From Chryseobacterium culicis (GTDB lineage Bacteria > Bacteroidota > Bacteroidia > Flavobacteriales > Weeksellaceae): DNA of 64,000 bases. The notes beneath the pieces are model-generated. The model saw only the letters and a list, made by a program, of their open reading frames with translations. It made no database searches and was not told the DNA's origin. The translations under genes and the position numbers were made by a program. The stretch lies in contig NZ_FNWQ01000001.1 of NCBI RefSeq assembly GCF_900108365.1, positions 992,001-1,056,000 on the forward strand. Direction: 5' to 3'. Shown here one piece after another: positions 24,164-32,415 of the stretch; position 1 is the stretch's first letter; the number at the start of each line of letters is the position of its first letter.

Positions 24164-26410
24164 ATGAAAATAACAAAAATAGCAGCCGCTTTTCTGGTTA
24201 TGGCCTTCAGTGGAAAAATGATGGCGCAGGAAACCGAAAAACAGTTGCTGATCAAAGATGCAGATGACAAATTTCCTATTGCGGATGTTTTGGTGAAATA
24301 CGATCACGGAAACAGCCATACCCATACGGCAGCAGACGGTACATTTGCTGTTCCTTTACAATCTCTTCCTGATACTCTTGTAATCAGCCATCAGGGATAT
24401 GATGAGGTAAGATGGGCCATAACCCCTGATGAAGATAAAAAGAAAGTTATTTTTTTACAGCACAAGCCTTTTCAGATTTCTGAAGTGGCAATTAATCACA
24501 GCACATTTTTATCAGCCATTACCAAGGTTGATCTGAACAAGTTTCCTGTAAGTTCAGCACAGGATCTTTTGAGAAAAGTTCCAGGATTGTTTATTGCGCA
24601 GCATGCAGGTGGCGGAAAGGCAGAACAGCTTTTTTTAAGAGGATTCGATGCCGATCACGGTACAGATGTAAGCGTAAATGTAGATGGAATGCCTGTGAAC
24701 ATTGTATCTCATGCACATGGTCAGGGATATTCTGACCTGCATTTCGTCATTCCTGAAACCGTCAATAACATAGATTTTGGAAAAGGCGCCTACTACATGG
24801 ATCGGGGAGATTTTAATACCGCAGGATATGTAGATTTTCAAACTTATAACGGATTAAAAAACAGTATGATCAAACTGGAAGGAGGCTCTTTCAATTCAAA
24901 AAGAGTACTGGGAATGTTTAATATTCTGCATGATGATCTGGGAAGAAAAAATGCGTATATCGCTGCAGAATATAATTATACAGACGGCCCCTTTGATGTA
25001 AAACAGAATTTTAACAGGGTTAATATTTTTGGAAAATACAATCAATGGCTGACTGATAAAGATTATTTCAACATCCAGTTTTCTACATTTAATTCTTCAT
25101 GGAATGCTTCAGGCCAGATTCCGGAGCGTGCCGTAGACGAAGGAATTATCGGAAGATGGGGAAGTATAGATCCTACGGAAGGAGGAAAAACTTCCAGAAC
25201 AAACCTTCAGATGAACTTTAAGCACATAATTTCTCCTTCTGAACAGATTGATGCAATGGCTTTCTACTCAAAATACAACTTCAACCTGTATTCTGATTTT
25301 ACTTTTAACCTAAAAGATAAAGAGCATGGCGACGAAATTCAGCAGACCGACGGAAGAAATATTTACGGAGCCGAAATTAAATATACAAAGACTTTTTCGT
25401 TCACCAACAGCTCTCTGAACTGGATCTCAGGAATCGGAGTACGAAATGATGATATCAATACCCTTCAGCTTAATCATGTGTATCACAGAGATCTTCTGCT
25501 GGAAAGGTTATCGGAGGTAACGGGAACGGAAACCAATCTTCATGCCTACTCAGGATTGATATGGAAAATTGGAAAATGGACCATCAATCCGGCTCTGCGC
25601 GTAGATCACTTTATCTTTAATATGCATAATCTGCTGGATGTGGAACAACTGCCGTCCGGACAGTCAAAAGAAGCAACCAGGCTGAGTCCAAAATTGAATT
25701 TCTCTTATGCTCAGAACGATAATGTGATGTGGTTTCTGAAAACAGGGATGGGCTTTCACTCCAATGACCTGAGAGTAGTGGTTCCCAATAAAAACGACAA
25801 TACCCTGCCATACTCTATAGGTGCGGATTTCGGGGTAAGACTGCACCCGTTCAAATCTCTGATTATTACGCCTGCATTATGGTATATGGATCTTCAGCAG
25901 GAATTTGTTTACGTAGGAGATGATGCGGTGGTGGAGCCTTCCGGAAAATCAAGACGTTTCGGGGCTGATCTTGGAGTGCGTTTTCAGCCGTTGGAAAACT
26001 TTTATCTGAATGCCGACATCAATTATTCCCATGCAAGATTTACAGAAGAAGAAAAAGGGCAGGATTATGTTCCGCTGGCTCCGGTAATTACCAGTACAGG
26101 ATCTGTTAACTGGGATTTCCTGAATGGCTTTTCTTTAGGACTTCAGTACAGATATCTCGGAGCAAGACCTGCTGTAGAGGATAACAGCATCAGAACCAAA
26201 GCATACTTTGTAAACGATCTTATGCTTTCCTATAACCGTCAGAAATGGGGAGCCAATATTCAGCTGAACAACCTGTTTAATGTAAAATGGAATGAAGCCC
26301 AGTTTGCAACAGAAACTCAATTAAAAGGAGAAGCTGAACCTGTTACAGACCTTACGTATACACCGGGCAGTCCTTTTGGAGTAAGAGTGGGAGTGTATTA
26401 TAAGTTCTAA
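24164..26410 (+). CDS. TonB-dependent outer-membrane receptor, probable nickel uptake
   Basis: The receptor (748 residues) has a signal peptide (ending MMAQ), a carboxypeptidase-like beta domain (residues about 22-100, with a HGNSHTHTAADGTF turn), a plug with SAQDLLRKVPGLFIAQHAGG and FLRGFDADHGTDVSVNVDGM, and a 22-strand barrel ending GVRVGVYYKF. His is frequent in the plug (VSHAHGQGYSDLHF). It imports a substrate using TonB energy. Its place after a nickel permease and urea channel suggests nickel or a nickel chelate; this is inference. It is followed by an AraC-type regulator. Confidence 0.88.
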   Translation: MKITKIAAAFLVMAFSGKMMAQETEKQLLIKDADDKFPIADVLVKYDHGNSHTHTAADGTFAVPLQSLPDTLVISHQGYDEVRWAITPDEDKKKVIFLQHKPFQISEVAINHSTFLSAITKVDLNKFPVSSAQDLLRKVPGLFIAQHAGGGKAEQLFLRGFDADHGTDVSVNVDGMPVNIVSHAHGQGYSDLHFVIPETVNNIDFGKGAYYMDRGDFNTAGYVDFQTYNGLKNSMIKLEGGSFNSKRVLGMFNILHDDLGRKNAYIAAEYNYTDGPFDVKQNFNRVNIFGKYNQWLTDKDYFNIQFSTFNSSWNASGQIPERAVDEGIIGRWGSIDPTEGGKTSRTNLQMNFKHIISPSEQIDAMAFYSKYNFNLYSDFTFNLKDKEHGDEIQQTDGRNIYGAEIKYTKTFSFTNSSLNWISGIGVRNDDINTLQLNHVYHRDLLLERLSEVTGTETNLHAYSGLIWKIGKWTINPALRVDHFIFNMHNLLDVEQLPSGQSKEATRLSPKLNFSYAQNDNVMWFLKTGMGFHSNDLRVVVPNKNDNTLPYSIGADFGVRLHPFKSLIITPALWYMDLQQEFVYVGDDAVVEPSGKSRRFGADLGVRFQPLENFYLNADINYSHARFTEEEKGQDYVPLAPVITSTGSVNWDFLNGFSLGLQYRYLGARPAVEDNSIRTKAYFVNDLMLSYNRQKWGANIQLNNLFNVKWNEAQFATETQLKGEAEPVTDLTYTPGSPFGVRVGVYYKF

Positions 26411-26411
26411 G

Positions 26412-26460
26412 TAAGAGGGTAAGAGAGTGAGAGTGTTTGAGAGTATAAGGGTTGGAGGAT
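26412..26460. repeat. Purine-rich simple sequence (GAGAGT type)
   Basis: Variants of gagggtaagagagtgagag just after the TonB receptor gene, like those at 22820 and 23975. Confidence 0.5.
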
Positions 26461-26557
26461 AAAGTGCGGGATTCGGACTTGGTGGCTATTCCTTCACTCT
26501 TTTGCCTTCTCTGCTTTAAAAATATTTTGTATAACTTTAAATCATCATAATAAGGAT

Positions 26558-27448
26558 ATGGAAGTACTATCCAATTTTCAATATAAAAAGCTTTTTCTTC
26601 CGAATATTACGGACAGAATATTAGCTAACAATGCTGATATACAGCTGTATCGGATAGAAAATTATCTTAAAGGCATTCTTATGCCGGTAATTCCTTACCG
26701 TACTACATTCAATTTTATTATTTTCGTTACCAATGGACATATCAGACAGTACCTCGAAAATAAAGAATACAATGCTGAAAAAGGAGGCGTAATCTTTATT
26801 AAACAAGGAACAATTACCGCAACCGTAGAACTTTCGGAAGATATTGAGGGGTTTTTCCTTGCCTATGAAAATAATATTCTTTCTGAACAGGAACTGCCGA
26901 AACATAAAAGCAGCATCTTTTTTATGACCCCTTTCCTGAATCTTGACAGTCTTACTTATGGTACCATCACACAGCTTCTTCCGATAATGGAGCAGGAACT
27001 TTGGCTCAATAATCTGAATATCAATGATGTAGTAGTGACCATGCTTCATCTGATCCTGATCAAAATGCTGAGCACAGACTCAGATACCCATCATAAATCT
27101 GCAACGCGGCCAATGGAGCTGTCGCTGCAGTTCCGGGATATTTTGTTCAAATATCATGTAGGAGAAAAGAGAGTAGCTTTTTACGCAGATAAGCTGTCTG
27201 TTACAGAAAGTTATCTGAATAAATGTGTAAAAGGTGTTACTCAGAAATCACCAAAACAATGGATCAATGAAATTGATATCAACTACAGCAAAGCACTGCT
27301 TCATTCCAGTAAAGATATTGCGGAAATTGCTTATGAACTGAATTTTCATACGGCATCGCATTTTACCCAGCTTTTCAAAAAAATTGCAGGAATTACGCCA
27401 AAGGAATACAGAACGCAGTTTTTGAATAACAGCAGGATTTCAGTGTAA
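26558..27448 (+). CDS. AraC-family transcriptional regulator
   Basis: This cytosolic regulator (296 residues) has an N-terminal cupin-like ligand domain (about 30-150, with the GGVIFIKQGTITATVEL strand pair) and a C-terminal AraC HTH domain: VGEKRVAFYADKLSVTESYL (first helix-turn-helix) and DIAEIAYELNFHTASHFTQLFKK (second), then GITPKEYRTQ. It closes the urease/nickel block and is 147 nt after the TonB receptor on the same strand; it may sense nickel or urea status, but that is only inferred from position. Confidence 0.88.
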   Translation: MEVLSNFQYKKLFLPNITDRILANNADIQLYRIENYLKGILMPVIPYRTTFNFIIFVTNGHIRQYLENKEYNAEKGGVIFIKQGTITATVELSEDIEGFFLAYENNILSEQELPKHKSSIFFMTPFLNLDSLTYGTITQLLPIMEQELWLNNLNINDVVVTMLHLILIKMLSTDSDTHHKSATRPMELSLQFRDILFKYHVGEKRVAFYADKLSVTESYLNKCVKGVTQKSPKQWINEIDINYSKALLHSSKDIAEIAYELNFHTASHFTQLFKKIAGITPKEYRTQFLNNSRISV

Positions 27449-27546
27449 TGAGGCTGGAAGCGGTAGGTAAGATGCCGGAAGTAATGATGCAAAATTGGTC
27501 AGTAGATAGCTAAATCCTATCTCTCAGCTTTCATGCTTCCGTCTTC

Positions 27547-28659
27547 CTACATTCTCTCGTTTTCCAGAATCTTCAGCACCAGCTTTTCTTCTTTTGTAAG
27601 ATCGGCTTTTCCGTCATTTTCTTCTATAACTTCCAGCTCATCAATGTATTTTTTGATGGTATTGTTCTCGTAAAGATTAATGACTAAAGGGTGAACATAA
27701 TATTTTCTGCACACAGCGGTAGTGTTCCCTAAATTCTGTGCCACAATATCCAGCGCTTCTTTCACTTTCTTTTTACTTTGGGTATCATTTTCTGCATACC
27801 CTATTTCTTTAAAAGCAATCAGAGCTCCCACGGTTCCGGACCACGTTCTGAAATCCTTTGCCGTAAAATCTTCACCGCTTATTTCTTTAATGTAATCATT
27901 CACCATTCCGGAGTCTATAGAATGTCGGTTTCCTTCGTCATCAAGATATTGGAAAAGCTCTTTTCCCGGAATATCCTTACATTTCTGAACCAGTCTGGCC
28001 AGTCTCCTGCTTCGAAGATCTACGTGATGCATCACCCCCTTTTTGCCCTTGAAAGTGAACGTTATTTTCTGCCCGTTTACCTTTACATGTTTACCTTTCA
28101 AAGTGGTTAATCCAAAAGAGCCGTACAGTTTTTCGTAAATACTGTTACCGATACGGATGTTGGTCCTTTGCATCAGGCTTACAATTAAGGCAAGAATCTT
28201 CCGCTTTTCAAAATTTCTCAAAGCAAGGTCCTGTTCTATATGCAGACGCATTTCCGGTAGCGCATACCCGAACTGAAGCATTCTGTAAAATTTAGTATGA
28301 TTTCTTAACGCTGTCCATAGAGGATGATAGCGGTACTGTTTTCTTTGTTTTACATCAAAGCCTGTTGCCTGAAGATGTCCGTTTTCTAAAGCACAGATCC
28401 AGACATTTTCCCATGCAGGAGGAAGTACCAGTTTGTTTATTCTTGTAATTTCTTCTTTATCCTTTATTTTTTCACCGTCTTTATAGTAAGAATATCTCTT
28501 TCCCGTTTTCTTACGGGTAATTCCGGTGGTTTCTGCATCGGTGGTATATACAAGATGTACCGCCTTTGCAGAAGCTTCCGGGTCCTTCATTATTTTAACA
28601 ATTTTTGAAGGCTTAAGATGAGAAATAATCTCTAAATCTGTATTCTTCTCCATAAGCAT
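27547..28659 (-). CDS. DNA topoisomerase IB (poxvirus/eukaryote-like)
   Basis: A 370-residue bacterial TopIB relaxes supercoils by a 3'-phosphotyrosyl intermediate. Visible features are LPPAWENVWICA (N-terminal clamp), RRLARLVQKCKDIPGKELFQ, the catalytic Arg in FRTWSGTVGALIAF and the nucleophile Tyr in VCRKYYVHPLVI. The length fits bacterial TopIB with an N-terminal clamp. Start MLMEKNT lies two bases after the stop of a 55-residue membrane-protein gene, so the two are surely co-transcribed. A second ATG two codons later is possible. Confidence 0.93.
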   Translation of the reverse strand: MLMEKNTDLEIISHLKPSKIVKIMKDPEASAKAVHLVYTTDAETTGITRKKTGKRYSYYKDGEKIKDKEEITRINKLVLPPAWENVWICALENGHLQATGFDVKQRKQYRYHPLWTALRNHTKFYRMLQFGYALPEMRLHIEQDLALRNFEKRKILALIVSLMQRTNIRIGNSIYEKLYGSFGLTTLKGKHVKVNGQKITFTFKGKKGVMHHVDLRSRRLARLVQKCKDIPGKELFQYLDDEGNRHSIDSGMVNDYIKEISGEDFTAKDFRTWSGTVGALIAFKEIGYAENDTQSKKKVKEALDIVAQNLGNTTAVCRKYYVHPLVINLYENNTIKKYIDELEVIEENDGKADLTKEEKLVLKILENERM

Positions 28660-28661
28660 GG

Positions 28662-28829
28662 TTAAGAGTTTTTACCCTTCGAAAAAATCAGTAAAAGAAT
28701 TCCTACGATCACACAGACTACGATAATTCCCCACCACATCCCTGCTTTAAAAACTGTTTCTACTGCTTCACAACTGGTTAGAAATAATAAACTTACTATT
28801 GCAATACTGTAAAAGCTCCACTTTTTCAT
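28662..28829 (-). CDS. Very small lipoprotein/membrane protein, 55 aa
   Basis: ATG at 28829 opens a 55-codon frame ending TAA at 28662-28664. The translation begins MKKWSFYSIAIVSLLFLTSC, a lipoprotein signal with lipobox LTSC, and has a second hydrophobic helix (WWGIIVVCVIVGILLLIF) and a basic end SKGKNS. It is two bases ahead of the topoisomerase gene and about 20 nt after the DUF6526 gene, in the same direction, so it looks like a real member of this operon. The function is unknown. Confidence 0.7.
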   Translation of the reverse strand: MKKWSFYSIAIVSLLFLTSCEAVETVFKAGMWWGIIVVCVIVGILLLIFSKGKNS

Positions 28830-28850
28830 AGGTATGTATTTTTGTTGGTG

Positions 28851-29288
28851 TTAGACTCTGAGGCGGTCAGCTCTCCAATTTTTTATAGACCTTTTAATTT
28901 CATCTCCTGAGATGTTTTCATGCAGTGCTCTATACAGAAGCTCTTTGAATTCATCATCATAGGTAAATCTCAATGCGGCAATCTGATCAAATTTCAGTTT
29001 TTCAGCAACTTCATCAGATCTCTTATTAAAAATCTCAAAATAACGCTGCTTAAATTCCAGAATTACCATCCGGTTTTGAAGTCCCAGCGCATAATGCTGC
29101 CGCATCATTAATGCCAGGTAGAAAAGCAAAAAAATTACAAGAGAAAAAAGTATCCAGACCAGCTTATTTCCCGGATCTTCCCAGACTTTGTACATACCGA
29201 AAATCTCCAGTATGATAAGCAAAGGAAGATAGACAAAATGATGAGGCGGATAAAATTTTCTGTGGTTATTGTAGTTTTGCTGTTTCAT
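28851..29288 (-). CDS. DUF6526-type membrane protein, 145 aa
   Basis: The N-terminus reads MKQQNYNNHRKFYPPHHFVY, typical of the DUF6526 group (Q-x-Y-x-NH-x-x-x-x-PPHH), followed by two transmembrane helices (about 22-62) and a helical cytosolic tail (RYFEIFNKRSDEVAEKLKFD). Function is unknown. It heads the minus-strand operon with the 55-residue lipoprotein and topoisomerase IB. No exact -7 box was found upstream. Confidence 0.8.
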   Translation of the reverse strand: MKQQNYNNHRKFYPPHHFVYLPLLIILEIFGMYKVWEDPGNKLVWILFSLVIFLLFYLALMMRQHYALGLQNRMVILEFKQRYFEIFNKRSDEVAEKLKFDQIAALRFTYDDEFKELLYRALHENISGDEIKRSIKNWRADRLRV

Positions 29289-29503
29289 GAAGTAAAATGT
29301 AGCAATAATCTTTCCAAAAATTTATTATTTTAATAATGTGGTAGTTTTTTATACTATCAAATAGTGTATTTTGTGAAATATGTTTATTTGTCTGGCTTTT
29401 GAAAGAGCCATTTAAAAATAACGCAGATAAAGCAAAATAGGCAGTAGATTTAGGCTTCAGACATCAAAATTTTTGTAACTTTCGGTGGTTAAAAATTAAA
29501 AGA

Positions 29504-31273
29504 ATGACTTCAAAGGAAAAAGTTGCTGCGCTTCGTGAAGAAATGCAGAAAAATAATGTTGATGCATTTATTGTATATTCTGCAGATCCCCATATGAGCG
29601 AATACCTTCCTGAAGAATGGCAGGAAAGAGCTTGGCTGTCTGGTTTCTTAGGATCTGCCGGTTTTGTGGTAGTTACAAAAGATAAAGCCGGGCTTTGGAC
29701 AGACGGAAGATATTTTACTCAGGCCGCTATTGAACTGGATGGTTCCGGAATTGATCTTTTTAAAGACGGAATGGAAGGAACCCCTAATTATATTGACTGG
29801 ATTATTTCAGAAATTCCTGAAGGCGGTAAAGTGGCGGTAAATGCTGTTGCAGCTTCTCATGCCAACTGGGAACTGCTTTCTCAAAAATTCAGTGCCAAAA
29901 ATATTGTGCTTGCAGATATTCCGCTTTTAAAAGAAGTCTGGAAAGACAGAGGAACCCCGTCTGCTCACCCTATATTTGTACATCCGGTAGAAAGGGCAGG
30001 GAAATCTGTCTCTGATAAAATTGCTGCAATCCGTCAGAAAATGGAAGAGCAGGAAGCTACCGTACATATTATATCAAGTCTGGATGATGTAGCATGGACC
30101 CTGAACCTGAGAGGAAGTGATGTAGAAAGCAATCCGGTATTTTTAGGATACATTGTCATTACTAAAAATGATGCGGTTCTCTTCACAGGATTAGAAAAAA
30201 TGGAAGTGGCCGCAAGAAAACAAATGGATGATGCCTTTGTAAAAATGATGCCTTATGAAGAATTCAACAGCTACCTGAAGACCTTCAAAAACGAAAAAGT
30301 ACTTGTTTCTCCAAACAGCAATCAACAGATTTTTGAAACATTAAAAACAGATAACCAGTTTATTAAAGCTCCTGTTCCGGGCAACCTGATGAAGGCCCAG
30401 AAAAATGAAGCTGAGCTGGAAGGTTTCAGAACCGTAATGGTAAGAGATGGGGTTGCGATGGTAAAATTCCTTTACTGGTTAACGCACAATGCAGGTAAAG
30501 AAGCCATGAATGAATATTCTATCGGACAAAAACTGAGAGGTTTCCGTGCAGAAGGTGAGAACTTTGTAGGAGAAAGCTTCGGATCTATCGTAGGTTATAA
30601 AGATAACGGAGCCATTATGCACTATTCTGCCAAAAAGGAAGGGAGCAGGGAAGTGACCAACGAAGACACAATCCTTGTAGATTCAGGAGGCCAGTACCTT
30701 GAAGGAACTACAGATATTACAAGAACTTTTGCGCTGGGTACACCATCGGAAGACTTCAAAAGAAACTCAACACTGGTATTGCAGGGATTAATCCGTTTAT
30801 CAATGGTAAAATTCCCGAAAGGAACAAAAGGAGTACATCTTGATGCTATCGCAAGACTTCCGCTTTGGATGGAGGGCAAAGATTTCAACCACGGAACCGG
30901 ACATGGTGTGGGAAGCTTTATGAATGTACACGAAGGTCCGCAAAATATCAGAAAAGACCTGAACCCTCAGGAACTTCTTCCGGGAATGGTTTGTTCAAAT
31001 GAACCGGGATATTACCTGGAAGGTCATTATGGAATTCGTCATGAAAACCTTATTGCCGTAAAAGAAGCAGAAAAAACAATCCACGGCACATTCTACGAAT
31101 TTGAAACACTCACATTCTGTCCATTCTTCAAAGATACGGTGGTGAAAGAAATTCTTTCAGAAAACGAAATCGAATGGCTGAACAGTTATCACAAAACATG
31201 TGAAGAAAAGCTTGGTCCCTACCTGGAAGGAGAAGTTAAAGAGTGGTTCCTGAAATTGGTAAGCCCTCTCTGA
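29504..31273 (+). CDS. Xaa-Pro aminopeptidase (aminopeptidase P, M24B)
   Basis: This 589-residue cytosolic metallopeptidase removes N-terminal residues before proline. It has two creatinase-like N-terminal domains (residues 1-310, start MTSKEKVAALREEMQKNNVD) and the pita-bread catalytic domain with its five ligands: Asp in ILVDSGGQYLEGTTDITRTF (two Asp), His in FNHGTGHGVGSF, Glu in SNEPGYYLEGHYGI and Glu in FYEFETLTF. Length fits the three-domain, AMPP3-like form. It is a single gene ending in a hairpin. Confidence 0.95.
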   Translation: MTSKEKVAALREEMQKNNVDAFIVYSADPHMSEYLPEEWQERAWLSGFLGSAGFVVVTKDKAGLWTDGRYFTQAAIELDGSGIDLFKDGMEGTPNYIDWIISEIPEGGKVAVNAVAASHANWELLSQKFSAKNIVLADIPLLKEVWKDRGTPSAHPIFVHPVERAGKSVSDKIAAIRQKMEEQEATVHIISSLDDVAWTLNLRGSDVESNPVFLGYIVITKNDAVLFTGLEKMEVAARKQMDDAFVKMMPYEEFNSYLKTFKNEKVLVSPNSNQQIFETLKTDNQFIKAPVPGNLMKAQKNEAELEGFRTVMVRDGVAMVKFLYWLTHNAGKEAMNEYSIGQKLRGFRAEGENFVGESFGSIVGYKDNGAIMHYSAKKEGSREVTNEDTILVDSGGQYLEGTTDITRTFALGTPSEDFKRNSTLVLQGLIRLSMVKFPKGTKGVHLDAIARLPLWMEGKDFNHGTGHGVGSFMNVHEGPQNIRKDLNPQELLPGMVCSNEPGYYLEGHYGIRHENLIAVKEAEKTIHGTFYEFETLTFCPFFKDTVVKEILSENEIEWLNSYHKTCEEKLGPYLEGEVKEWFLKLVSPL

Positions 31274-31348
31274 TAACAAAAGAAGCAGGATGAAAACTGC
31301 TTTGTATCCTGATCTTTAAAGCGAAACAAAAGAATTGTTAGATAAAAC

Positions 31349-31387
31349 CAAAGTCCTGTAAGGTATTTCCTGCAGGGCTTTTCTTTT
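31349..31387 (+). terminator. Imperfect terminator hairpin after the aminopeptidase gene
   Basis: aaagtcctgtaagg pairs with cctgcagggcttt through three short blocks (31350-31380), then ttcttttt. Confidence 0.55.
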
Positions 31388-31454
31388 TGTGCAACCGTAT
31401 TTTTACGGATATAATTACAGTGATAACCCTGAAGCATAAAAAATAAGATTGATC

Positions 31455-31462
31455 TATCTTTG
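31455..31462 (+). promoter_or_regulatory. -7 promoter box (TATCTTTG) of a candidate sRNA
   Basis: Exact TAnnTTTG match with no gene within the following 330 bases on this strand. No -33 TTG at normal spacing. Confidence 0.5.
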
Positions 31463-31467
31463 TTACA

Positions 31468-31548
31468 ACAAAACATCATTCATATCTTCATAAATAACTC
31501 AAGTAAATTCAAAACGGTAGATCATCTCGTCCTGAGATGATTTTTTTT
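31468..31548 (+). ncRNA. Candidate small RNA, about 80 nt
   Basis: Between an exact -7 box (31455-31462) and a perfect terminator (31521-31548), about 80 nt contain no ATG except one inside the terminator stem. The body is unstructured and A-rich, then the terminator stem atcatctc/gagatgat. The upstream gene has its own terminator at 31349, and the downstream Crp/Fnr gene starts 245 nt later, so the stretch is best read as an independent noncoding transcript. I cannot name a family. Confidence 0.5.
31521..31548 (+). terminator. Rho-independent terminator of the candidate sRNA
   Basis: Perfect 8-bp stem atcatctc (31521-31528) and gagatgat (31534-31541), loop gtcct, then seven T. Confidence 0.85.
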
Positions 31549-31792
31549 GTTTTCAATTGAAATTTCTTAAAAAAAGCGCTACCCAAAATCAAATAATTGT
31601 TTTTGTCACTGACGACTTCGAATCTTCGATTTCTGACGAGTACACATCCCCTTACAAAGAATCAAAGAAGTTGATTCCGTCTCTGCTTTCGTAATTAAAA
31701 TTTCACAAAAATGGAAACTTTGCGTTTATAAAGAAGATAGCCTCTATTTTTTTATCTATTTTCGTGGTTTTATAGAAAGCCTTTATTAAAAA

Positions 31793-32362
31793 ATGATGAT
31801 ACAAGACTATTTTCGTAGCTTTAATCTGTTTTCAGAAGAGGAAATAGAAGCGTTTTTACAGCTTTTCGAAATCAGAAAGCTGAATAAAAATGAATATTTC
31901 GTACAGGAAGGTGAGCGCTGCAGAGAAGTCGCATTTATCAGCGCCGGGATTTTCCGTTCTTTTTATACTTCCGATACCGGAAAAGATATGACCTATTGTT
32001 TCAAGTTTCCGAATACAATGATTGCGGCCTATTCATCATTCATTTCAGGATGTGTTAGTAAAGAAAGCATCCAGGCGATCACTGATGTAGAACTGCTGAT
32101 CCTCAAAAAAGAAAAAATGGATATCCTCGTTCAGGATGCTTTGAACTGGACACAATTCTTAAAAATTATTGCCGAACAGGAATATCTTGAACTTGAAAAC
32201 AGATTTTTTCAGCTTCAAAGGGACACTGCTGCACAAAGATACGCTGCGCTTATCAGAAATTATCCGGATTATATTCAGAAGATTCCTCTGCAGTATCTAT
32301 CATCTTATCTGGGCATCACGCAGCGTCACCTGAGCCGTATAAGAAAGGAAGTTTCTTTTTAG
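31793..32362 (+). CDS. Crp/Fnr-family transcriptional regulator
   Basis: The protein (189 residues) has an N-terminal cyclic-nucleotide-type jelly roll (about 15-115: LNKNEYFVQEGERCREVAFI, then FISAGIFRSFYTSDTGKDM) and a short C-terminal winged helix: LQYLSSYLGITQRHLSRIRKEV, the usual end of flavobacterial Crp/Fnr regulators. The cAMP-binding Arg/Glu pair is not conserved, so the ligand is unknown. It precedes the dehydrogenase/oxidoreductase pair on the same strand and may control them. Either ATG 31793 or 31796 could be used. Confidence 0.88.
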   Translation: MMIQDYFRSFNLFSEEEIEAFLQLFEIRKLNKNEYFVQEGERCREVAFISAGIFRSFYTSDTGKDMTYCFKFPNTMIAAYSSFISGCVSKESIQAITDVELLILKKEKMDILVQDALNWTQFLKIIAEQEYLELENRFFQLQRDTAAQRYAALIRNYPDYIQKIPLQYLSSYLGITQRHLSRIRKEVSF

Positions 32363-32395
32363 ACATTTGTCCTGTTTATTGAGATAGGAGCGCTC

Positions 32396-32403
32396 TACTT
32401 TTG
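32396..32403 (+). promoter_or_regulatory. -7 promoter box (TACTTTTG)
   Basis: Exact TAnnTTTG match 13 nt before ATG 32416. It covers an upstream in-frame TTG at 32401 and so excludes it as start. Confidence 0.55.
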
Positions 32404-32415
32404 TCAAAAAAAGTT

